Assembly (NCBI GenBank): GCA_946408345.1
Contig: CAMJRR010000006.1
Span: forward strand, 50,585 to 114,584
DNA from: an uncultured Bacteroidales bacterium
Lineage (GTDB): Bacteria; Bacteroidota; Bacteroidia; Bacteroidales; F082
Direction: 5' to 3'
DNA length: 64,000 nt
Shown here: positions 58,901 to 64,000 of the stretch, piece after piece
Numbering within the stretch: position 1 is the first letter of the stretch
Layout of the letters: the number at the start of each line of letters is the position of its first letter
Program-made: the position numbers and the translations under genes
The notes under the pieces: model-generated
Database searches by the model: none
What the model was told of the DNA's origin: nothing
Seen by the model: the letters and a program-made list of their open reading frames with translations, nothing else

Positions 58901-60183
58901 ATAAGAGTGGCCACCATATTGCCTACGGCGATGTGTTTGCCAACTCGACACCTCGTCAGTTGGCTAACTTCCTCGCAGGTGGTGCTGCCGATGAGGATGA
59001 TGAGGCTCGCAACTATAACTATGGCCCAATCAACACCGTGTTGGGGTCCAACACCATCCAAGCATTCCGTGATGGCGAACGCCAGTCCATTGGCAATGCG
59101 CTTATTACAGGAGCCACTGGTTTCTTGGGCATACATGTACTCAAGGAACTCATCGACCGTGAAGATGTGCCTGTCATTTGGTGCATGGTTAGGGCGGAGA
59201 ACGAGGAAAAGGCCGAGCGCCGCCTGAAAGGGATGTTGTATTACTACTTCAGCAACAACTATAAGGAGCTGTTTGGCAATCGTATATATGTCATCAACGG
59301 CGATGTGACCCAAGAAATCAAGGTGGATGGGAAAGTGGACACGGTCTTCAACTGTGCTGCCGTGGTGAAGCACTTCTCCAAAGGCACTGAAATTGAGGAT
59401 GTCAATGTTGGAGGTGCGGCACGTTGTGTACGTTTCTGTCTGCTCAACAACGCAAGGCTGATTCATATTTCCACGTACAGCACAGCGGGAATGTCCATCA
59501 ATGGGATGCCGCCTAAGGATACAATTTACACTGAGCAAAAACTCTATTTCGGACAGAACCTTGGTAATCAATATGCCCATTCCAAGTTCATCTCCGAGCG
59601 TGTCGTCCTCGATGCCGTGGCTTTACACAAACTTAACGCCAAGGTGATGCGTGTGGGTAATCTTGCGCCGCGTTCCACTGATGGCGAATTCCAAATCAAC
59701 TTCCAGACCAACAGCGCAATGGGCCGCATCCGTGTCTATCAAATGCTGGGTTGCTACCCCTATGAGTTGACTGATACTCCGATGGAGTTCTCCCCCATCA
59801 ACGAAGTTGCCAAAGCCATTGTGTTGCTGTCGGAAACACCGCAATCGTGCTGTCTGTTCCATCCTTTCAACAACCACTATGTACATTTCGGCGATGTGTT
59901 AGCTGAGTTATCGCAAATCGGGAATGCACCACAACAGGTTGAAAATGAAGCCTTCAACGAGGCTCTTGAAGCCGCTAAGCAAGACCCCGAGAAGGCCAAG
60001 CGTCTGTCGAGTCTGTTGGCCTATCAGGATATGGCGCACGGGCAAAAGACCGTGATGATTCCCACTGATAATCAATATACTACGCAGGTGTTGTATCGTC
60101 TTGGTTTCCGTTGGTCGACTACCTCATGGGACTATGTCGATCAGATGCTGGTAACTATCGGCGGGTTCGGCTACTTCGATTAA
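52921..60183 (+). CDS. nonribosomal peptide synthetase, C-A-T-C-A-T-R
   Basis: 2420-aa two-module synthetase. Condensation 1 (HHIVFDG, about residue 126), adenylation 1 (YTSGTTGVPKG, about 578; FDASIEELF), carrier 1 (Ser in GLTSIMAI, about 963), condensation 2 (HHLVFDG, about 1147), adenylation 2 (YTSGSTGTPKG, about 1600; FDACMMDLY), carrier 2 (GGTSLM, about 1981) and a terminal NAD(P)-dependent thioester reductase (GATGFLG, about 2065). The reductase would release a dipeptide as an aldehyde or alcohol, and an aldehyde could cyclise to a pyrazinone. Hand-aligned specificity codes are DAEMLGGCYK and DAMISGGIFK; I do not know their amino acids. No carrier-activating PPTase is seen here. Confidence 0.93.
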   Translation: MKTAPLTQSQVGIYAECMNNPESDLYQLSYLFNLSKDIDLERLKTAILKALEAHPYANCRVKVNEEGIPEQYIEAQEFDIQIEAVNDIEAEKPKLYKKMAFDGSQLLYFKLLSSSEAKYIYFQFHHIVFDGASFRILLQDIDNAYQGKTVDNEPVSSIDFALDEYQQRQGELWKNDQNWYREHFVCDEVDTLLQPDLDETAFRSNTIERQLKVDAKAIERFCKENNLGLGGFFTSAYALLMSRYTGDEQVLFSTIWHGRGDSHFTQSLGMYVSTIPAYFNIKDDMTVGDLLKQGTITTKETREHALYSYADFCGEQGIETHQMFVYQGKLLRDLKLDNKLITIEQLADNTTNQPLEFQLFQTDEGFHAVFSYHAHRYSQTFVEQLLESFETVLNQMLDMNMLLKEIHIVSEAQQGLLDSFNETDFQYDESQTIVSMLNKQVEQHPDKVAVVYKDKQYTYRELDELSDKIARQLAAKGLCSEDVVAILIPRCEWMAIASIGVLKAGCAYQPLDPSYPTERLEFMIKDSGTKLLIADEELLPLVEFYHGEVLLTRDLNQSVETNAQITPPTAHSLMTMIYTSGTTGVPKGCQIEHRNVVAFCLMHQACHNITEQSKIAAYASFGFDASIEELFGSLTTGAELHIIPEDIRLDLMALNDYFEQNGITHSFMTTQVAYQFATNFECKSLQRLLTGGEKLPSMVPPQNYVVANGYGPSESICYVTNFDVTEECKNIPIGKAQRNVKCYIVDKYGHRLPVGASGELWVASPQVTRGYLNRPEKTAEVYLENPFGKEEKYNRVYRSGDIVRYLPSGDIEFVGRKDGQVKIRGFRVELKEVEAVIRQFPGIKEVTVQAFDEPSGGKYIAAYVVSEQQVDIQKLNAFIMDEKPPYMVPAVTMQIDRIPLNQNQKVDKKALPKPEKPAESAIQDGGNVPMNVLEKEIHTIIAQIVGNENFGVTTILGYAGLTSIMAIKLAIQINKRFGVTLDSKTLAKTGTVQSIENEILVKLLSEDTGKQEAVEEKHAELSNIPLSYAQMGVYVECMKQPESTLYNIPSLVRFPKDTDTSVLTQAVETVIKAHPQMRAHFGSSGSDIIQTVDLDQPIEIVKSQYSEAEFKQYKREFVKPFNLRLGPLYHMEIVTTEKWVYLLADVHHLVFDGGSFDLFMNQLCDLMNGKEIEVETYSYADFVAAEKASENSEEHTAAKDFFQERLGKVEGVTEVPSDLTNPKEQGVTETVFGKLDFNAVENFCRQHNLTPAHLTLAAVFYTLSRFTNNEQLCITTISNGRSDLRISNTIGMFVNTLALSANIGEQSVMEFLNETSKNFDETLRHENYPFAQIANDYDLSAEIMFACQVGVVSNYVYKGQTLEVESLELDVPKFRIAFYITNDETGQPCVCVQYDNGRYSHDLMQYMAQSVCNAVDAFIRQPEMKLQYVSLLDAEQTAILDGFNQTDVPYDDTQTIISLFRRQVAETPDNLAVVYHDKQFTYREIDEISEHIANYLVKQGLGNEDVVSVLIPRCEWMAIASLGVLKAGCAYQPLDPSYPSERLNFMMKDANAKLLIADEELRSLVDEYKGKVLLTKDIDTLPATEPVKVDITPSSLFIMLYTSGSTGTPKGCQLEHRNLVAFCHWYQRHYGLTANDKVAAYASYGFDACMMDLYPALTCGACVHIIGEDIRLNLPDLNDYFNAQGITHSFITTQVGYQFATNVENHSLRCFSVGGEKLSALNPPTNYKMYNGYGPTECTIFTTNYWVKDYELDIPIGKPLDNLRLYIVDKQFNRIPIGAAGELWVSGPQVSRGYLNRPEKTAETYLKNPFCDDPKHDRVYRTGDIVRYLPDGNIQFVGRKDGQVKIRGFRIEMKEVEAVIRQFPGIKDVTVQAFDYENGGKYIAAYIVSDEKVDIKQLNAFIGQQKPPYMIPAATMQIDSIPLNQNQKVNRKALPAPVIQAANREYVAPVNDIEKLFCKIFGDILSMDKIGATDNFFELGGTSLMVTRVIIEADKSGHHIAYGDVFANSTPRQLANFLAGGAADEDDEARNYNYGPINTVLGSNTIQAFRDGERQSIGNALITGATGFLGIHVLKELIDREDVPVIWCMVRAENEEKAERRLKGMLYYYFSNNYKELFGNRIYVINGDVTQEIKVDGKVDTVFNCAAVVKHFSKGTEIEDVNVGGAARCVRFCLLNNARLIHISTYSTAGMSINGMPPKDTIYTEQKLYFGQNLGNQYAHSKFISERVVLDAVALHKLNAKVMRVGNLAPRSTDGEFQINFQTNSAMGRIRVYQMLGCYPYELTDTPMEFSPINEVAKAIVLLSETPQSCCLFHPFNNHYVHFGDVLAELSQIGNAPQQVENEAFNEALEAAKQDPEKAKRLSSLLAYQDMAHGQKTVMIPTDNQYTTQVLYRLGFRWSTTSWDYVDQMLVTIGGFGYFD

Positions 60184-60187
60184 GCAT

Positions 60188-60218
60188 AAAGGCCTGGATT
60201 TCGGTTCAGGCCTTTTTT
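60188..60218. terminator. bidirectional terminator after the NRPS
   Basis: AAAGGCCTG pairs with CAGGCCTTT around a 13-base loop, with six Ts in a row. It separates the convergent NRPS and 60239 genes. Confidence 0.88.
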
Positions 60219-60238
60219 GATTCTGTACAACTATTATA

Positions 60239-60574
60239 TCAACTTCTCTTTGCCTCGCGCAAAGGCTGATCCCAATAAACGATTCCGTCTGCTTTTTGGG
60301 CCAGTTCATCGATATGCTTCTGAAATTCTTGCAAAAGTGTTTCTTCCCTTTTCTTAGAGCGTCGACCTTTGGCCTCATAAAGTATCTTGCTGAAATAGGC
60401 ATCGTATGAAACGGCATAATCCTCCTCATCGTTATGCGGGAAGAAAGTCACAGCAGCTTCATATCGTATATGGCCAGCCTCGGAGTCGGCAATGAGCATC
60501 ACCAAAGCCCCATAGCGAGGAACATTGTTGTATTCAGCTTTGGCAGAGAAGTATTGTTCATAGACGTTGACCAT
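60239..60574 (-). CDS. hypothetical protein
   Basis: 111-aa protein, no signal peptide, alpha/beta appearance (YGALVMLIADSEAGHIRYEAAVTFFPHNDEED) and a charged helical tail rich in Lys/Glu. I recognise no family. It begins 12 bases after the LolA-like gene on the same strand, so it may be in that operon. Confidence 0.6.
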   Translation of the reverse strand: MVNVYEQYFSAKAEYNNVPRYGALVMLIADSEAGHIRYEAAVTFFPHNDEEDYAVSYDAYFSKILYEAKGRRSKKREETLLQEFQKHIDELAQKADGIVYWDQPLREAKRS

Positions 60575-60585
60575 CGCTATTGGGT

Positions 60586-61212
60586 TTATCGCCTGTCAAC
60601 GATAGAGGCTTGGGGGAATTCCTTGGGATTGAAAGTAACTTGTTCTTCGGTGACTCCGAAGGAAATGTCGCGCATGGTCACTGAAGCAGCAGTGACGCTT
60701 GTGCTCAGGCTGACAGGCCAATACGTTTCTTTGGCAACAACCAAGTCCATCCTTTTTGGTGCGTCTTTGTCGGGATTCGACCTCGACCTCTTGCAACGGA
60801 TATGCCATTCTGTGGCAGTTTCTTTGTCGATTTTGATGTCATAACCGGCTGTGATGTCTTTGAACAACTTAGTGTCGCCGTCCGTTTCGGATTTTTCCCT
60901 GGGTTTAGCGTTCGTGATTTCAATTTCGTTCTCTTCGGGATCGTAGCTCCATTCCGTTTTCCCGTCGCTCCATGTGACAAAATCCTTACCATCCCTATTG
61001 GCCTCAATACGCATCTTGTCGCCCAAGACATAACTACGGGAACTTATTGTACCAATGAAAATCATCTTGATGTCCATAGTCATGGCAAAGCCTTCGCTTT
61101 CGTTGTGTTTGCTCATCTCTGCCTCCATACGAGAGACGATTTCTTCTGCGGTTTGTGCCATGGCTGCGGTGGCCAAGGCGATGAAGCTAATGATAGCGAT
61201 TAGTTTTTTCAT
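60586..61212 (-). CDS. LolA-like periplasmic carrier protein
   Basis: 208-aa exported protein (signal peptide MKKLIAIISFIALATAAMAQ). The beta-rich body (FAMTMDIKMIFIG, GDKMRIEANRDG, TWSDGKTEWSYDPEENEIEI) matches the LolA/LolA-like fold, which carries lipoproteins or other lipophilic groups across the periplasm. Which of the LolA-type proteins it is cannot be told. Confidence 0.75.
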   Translation of the reverse strand: MKKLIAIISFIALATAAMAQTAEEIVSRMEAEMSKHNESEGFAMTMDIKMIFIGTISSRSYVLGDKMRIEANRDGKDFVTWSDGKTEWSYDPEENEIEITNAKPREKSETDGDTKLFKDITAGYDIKIDKETATEWHIRCKRSRSNPDKDAPKRMDLVVAKETYWPVSLSTSVTAASVTMRDISFGVTEEQVTFNPKEFPQASIVDRR

Positions 61213-61369
61213 AGCAATTTGTTATTTAAGATTGTTGCGATACAGTTTAAAATTTAAAAATATTACCTTTTTTGTAATGGCAATCTTTATTTCCTTATTT
61301 TTAATCACTTTTCTACTTTGTCCTTTCCATTCAGTTCCATCATAACGAGGAGGTCTTGACGATATCTTT

Positions 61370-61741
61370 TCAGTGCGTCTTTATCTCATCCAACAAATCG
61401 TAAGCTTTCACCAAACAAAACACATGGTTGAATGCCCCGATGGTAACCACCCGCTTTTCGCCATCATAGTACATTTTGCCGACATTTATTATTTGGTAAT
61501 TATCCACCTTGAGCTGGCTCTTCACATAAATATGCACAACCTTTTCGCTAATTGTTCCAACAATAGCATTGCCAAGATTTTCCAATAAATCGTTGTCTTC
61601 TCCATTGTTTTGGCCTTTCTGGGCGGTTTCTATGATTTCATTAGTCAGTTTGTCTATGTGCCTTTCTTCTTCTGAACAGGTAAAAAACATAATTCCGGCA
61701 ACAACGATCAGTAATAAGATGATTTTGATTAGCTTTCTCAT
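61370..61741 (-). CDS. hypothetical exported (lipo)protein
   Basis: 123-aa protein with a hydrophobic N-terminus (KIILLLIVVAGIMFFTC) that may be a lipoprotein signal, with Cys22 as lipid site. The rest is helix then beta (VVHIYVKSQLKVDNYQIINVGKMYYDGEKRVVTIGAFNHVF). I recognise no domain with confidence. Confidence 0.6.
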   Translation of the reverse strand: MRKLIKIILLLIVVAGIMFFTCSEEERHIDKLTNEIIETAQKGQNNGEDNDLLENLGNAIVGTISEKVVHIYVKSQLKVDNYQIINVGKMYYDGEKRVVTIGAFNHVFCLVKAYDLLDEIKTH

Positions 61742-61778
61742 AGCGTAAGAGTTTTGTTGATGTAAAAATGGACAAATA

Positions 61779-63020
61779 TTACTTTTTTTTCAACCACTTC
61801 CCTATCCTACCCTTGCCGTTGATTTCCATCACGGCGAGGATACCGAAGGCAATGGCAACGGTTGCCTTAAGTGCAGCAAAGCCCGTGTGGATGGCGTTGG
61901 GAAGTTGGTTGGAGACTATATTGTAGCTCGTCCAAAAGATACCTGCACCAGGCACTAAAGGAAAGATGCCACTGATGAGGAACACCGTGATGGGGCACTT
62001 CCTCCCTATTGACTGAAATAAAGCCGTGAGAGTTACCAAGGCCGTAGCACAAAAGATGACTTCGGCTGGTGACATAGTGGTGTAACGACTAAGGACAAGA
62101 TAAAGCAGCCATCCTATTGTTCCACAGAAACCAGCATCGAAATAATATTTGCGCGGCACACCAAAAAGTGCGGCAAAAGAGACTGTGCCCAAAAATGCCG
62201 CGATGAGTTGCACAGCAAAAGTCGAAGTCTGTGGGTCGGCAACAAGTCCTTCCAATTTATGCATTTCGCCGAAAACGTTCTCATCGAACATAAATGCCAA
62301 TGCCACACCCAAGGCAATGCAGAAGAAAGTCAGCATGGCGTCCAAAAGACGCGTAGTGCCTGCGATGTAGTCCTCATTGGCCATGTCACGGATGCCGTTG
62401 GTGAAAGCCACACCTGGAATCAATGGTATGATGGCACCGATGATTATGTTACTTAGATGGTTACCGAGGCCTATACGATACATACCGAAGCAAAGCAAGG
62501 TAGCCAAAAGTCCACCCGATGCCGTTCCCACGATGCGTGACAATCGCTTGGAGGCGACAAAAAGCATATATACCCATAGCACCAACCCAGCGATAAACGA
62601 GGCAATGCAATCCATGAAGCCGCCACCGAAGATGATGCAGAAAGCCGCGCTACCAACGGCTGAAGCTAGAATCTGCTCCCATGCAGGTTTGGCTTTCAAG
62701 GTGCGGATGGCTTTGAGCCTTTGCTCCAATTGATTCAAAGAGCATTGTCCCTGCTCTACCTCTCGCGACAGTTGGTTGACAGCCACTACTTTATCCAAAC
62801 TAGCACCCTTGATGGGAATGAACTTGGAGCGGGCGTAGTCCTTTCCAGTGGCCATGATGCCGTTGCTGAGCACGAAGAAGCTTTCATCCTCAACGCCATA
62901 ATGGCTGGCGATGCGCTTCATAGTCTCCTCCACGCGCGAAATCTCGGCGCCATTTTCCAAAAGGATGGAACCGGCTTCGTAGGATAGATCAAGGGGATTG
63001 GTGGAATTTGATGCTGTCAT
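61779..63020 (-). CDS. threonine/serine exporter family protein (ThrE-like)
   Basis: 413-aa membrane protein joining both ThrE halves. The N-terminal cytoplasmic domain (about 1-110; ILLENGAEISRVEETMKRIA, GASLDKVVAVNQLSREVEQG) precedes about ten transmembrane segments (from about 120 on; LIPGVAFTNGIRDMANEDYIAG, GIFPLVPGAGIF). It likely exports Thr/Ser or a related small molecule; direction and substrate are inferred from the family. Confidence 0.9.
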   Translation of the reverse strand: MTASNSTNPLDLSYEAGSILLENGAEISRVEETMKRIASHYGVEDESFFVLSNGIMATGKDYARSKFIPIKGASLDKVVAVNQLSREVEQGQCSLNQLEQRLKAIRTLKAKPAWEQILASAVGSAAFCIIFGGGFMDCIASFIAGLVLWVYMLFVASKRLSRIVGTASGGLLATLLCFGMYRIGLGNHLSNIIIGAIIPLIPGVAFTNGIRDMANEDYIAGTTRLLDAMLTFFCIALGVALAFMFDENVFGEMHKLEGLVADPQTSTFAVQLIAAFLGTVSFAALFGVPRKYYFDAGFCGTIGWLLYLVLSRYTTMSPAEVIFCATALVTLTALFQSIGRKCPITVFLISGIFPLVPGAGIFWTSYNIVSNQLPNAIHTGFAALKATVAIAFGILAVMEINGKGRIGKWLKKK

Positions 63021-63055
63021 AAGATTAGGATTTATGGAAGAAGGCCCTCATCAAA

Positions 63056-63733
63056 TCAATTCTTGCCATATAACGAATCTAGTTTCGCTTTCAATTCTGC
63101 ATTTTCCTTACGGAGAGTTTCTATCTCCTTTAATGCAGCTTCTAATGCTTCTTTTTGGCTACCACGATAACCAAGGCGAGCAGCAGTCATTCGTTCACGG
63201 AGACCTCCTTCCTTTATGAATTCATCCTCTTTTTTCTTTTGGTAGCTTGTCATCATTTTGTCCACCATTCGGCAAAGAGTAATAGCTGTGTTGGACATTT
63301 CTTCATCATCCCAACGATCAAAGAATAATTCATAATCTTCAAGTTGGTTGTGCTCTCGACAATATGACAACATGGCATCAAATCGAGTATGACCTTGTGC
63401 CCATTGTGTTAGTTTATGACTTTTGATGTAGTCTTGATAATCCTCAAGCAACTCTTGGATACTAGATCTGGCAACATTCAGCAGCTTTAGTTCCATCTCC
63501 ATGGAAGTCACTCCGTCTGCTGAACCTTCAACAATGTTCTGTTTTCCAGAACGAGCCGCTTGAACCATTTGGTCAACTGTTCTATCACCGAAAGCAGGCA
63601 AGAAACGTTTTGTAAAGATATAAGTCATCTGATAAAGAACAACAGTTTTCTGGTAGAACCATAGATTCTTCCAATTAGTCTGTTTTCTAAGCACAGATTC
63701 AATTCTTTCAGCAGCTGCTAGTTGATTTGCCAT
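63056..63733 (-). CDS. four-helix-bundle suffix protein (S23 IVP-like)
   Basis: 225-aa protein; start ATG at 63733 gives the usual beginning (MANQLAAAERIESVLRKQTNW). A longer frame opens at 63823 but adds a hydrophobic stretch that relatives I know lack. The core (DRTVDQMVQAARSGKQNIVEG) is typical of the four-helix-bundle proteins related to the 23S intervening-sequence protein. A charged coiled-coil (KKKEDE; EIETLRKENAELKAKLDSL) ends it. Function unknown. A palindrome lies upstream. Confidence 0.75.
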   Translation of the reverse strand: MANQLAAAERIESVLRKQTNWKNLWFYQKTVVLYQMTYIFTKRFLPAFGDRTVDQMVQAARSGKQNIVEGSADGVTSMEMELKLLNVARSSIQELLEDYQDYIKSHKLTQWAQGHTRFDAMLSYCREHNQLEDYELFFDRWDDEEMSNTAITLCRMVDKMMTSYQKKKEDEFIKEGGLRERMTAARLGYRGSQKEALEAALKEIETLRKENAELKAKLDSLYGKN

Positions 63734-63822
63734 CGTAATTACTATTTGGGGCAACACAATATAAACTAGATTTTCTAGAATATCTATAATGTCTAGAAAT
63801 CCTATTCCAAGAAAGTCGTCCA

Positions 63823-63852
63823 TATAGAGCCGTTGCGTGCAACGGCTCTATA
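63823..63852. repeat. REP-like palindrome (variant), copy 4
   Basis: TATAGAGCCGTTG ... CAACGGCTCTATA, 30 bases. It shares the TAGAG ... CTCTA ends with the GTAGAGACG copies but the arms are different, so membership is tentative. Confidence 0.6.
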
Positions 63853-63875
63853 ATGAACGATATATTTTAGGAGAA

Positions 63876-64000
63876 TTACTTCTCCATTTCCTTCTTCAGT
63901 CTCTCCGTCAGCATTGGGATAATCTTGTGCAGGTCTCCAACGATACCGAGGTCGGCGACGCTGAAGATGGGCGCGAACTTGTCCTTGTTGATGGCGATGA
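63876..64000 (-). CDS. etfA: electron transfer flavoprotein alpha subunit, C-terminal end only
   Basis: Minus-strand reading from the window edge gives [40 protein letters not shown] and stop at 63878-63876. This is the conserved FAD-binding C-terminus of EtfA. The start and the rest are outside the window. Confidence 0.88.
   Translation of the reverse strand, partial: IAINKDKFAPIFSVADLGIVGDLHKIIPMLTERLKKEMEK

Overview
The window reads as chromosome of an anaerobic, fermentative member of the Bacteroidales. This rests on TAnnTTTG-type -7 promoter boxes before many genes, a Por-type (T9SS type A) C-terminal sorting domain, many outer-membrane proteins, and weak Shine-Dalgarno sequences at most starts. 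I see no rRNA, tRNA or CRISPR array. Genus and species cannot be fixed from this stretch.

Layout. 1-5516: housekeeping and envelope genes (partial rlmD, aroE, small export protein, TPR protein, TPM-domain protein). 5517-6433: a decayed HEPN/MNT pair with a possible MITE-like element. 6483-13979: a co-directional hydrogenase-signalling cluster (2Fe-2S protein, PAS-containing sensory [FeFe] hydrogenase, SpoIIE phosphatase, second [FeFe] hydrogenase, DRTGG, PHP and HATPase proteins), split by a terminator and a dead AAA ATPase. 14108-18725: iron alcohol dehydrogenase, AdhE and Rex. 18852-21502: subtilase with a barrel-like tail, and a small acidic protein. 21854-26612: the bifurcating-type trimeric [FeFe] hydrogenase operon with its promoter and terminator. 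Together these describe H2/ethanol fermentation with redox sensing.

27199-41152 is the most striking region. Four secreted enzymes lie head to tail: a Kgp-like C25 protease, an M14 carboxypeptidase, a Porphyromonas-type peptidylarginine deiminase (PPAD) homologue, and an Rgp-like C25 protease. Residues known for catalysis and specificity in Kgp, RgpB and PPAD appear conserved when aligned by eye. All four end in the same type of tandem aromatic C-terminal domain instead of the usual T9SS tail. In three of them the DNA of this domain is almost identical. A protein with a standard T9SS tail follows at 41266.

43301-45949 is an oxygen/peroxide defence set (FprA, Hrb, rubredoxin, rubrerythrin) carrying dispersed palindromic repeats. 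46092-48962 holds an exonuclease, a DUF3127 protein with an SSB-like tip, and mnmE. 48969-60183 carries a SpoIIE/HATPase sensor, a STAS protein, an outer-membrane barrel and a 2420-residue C-A-T-C-A-T-R NRPS whose reductive release suggests a dipeptide aldehyde or derived product. The end holds a LolA-like protein, a ThrE-type exporter, a four-helix-bundle-suffix protein and the tail of etfA.
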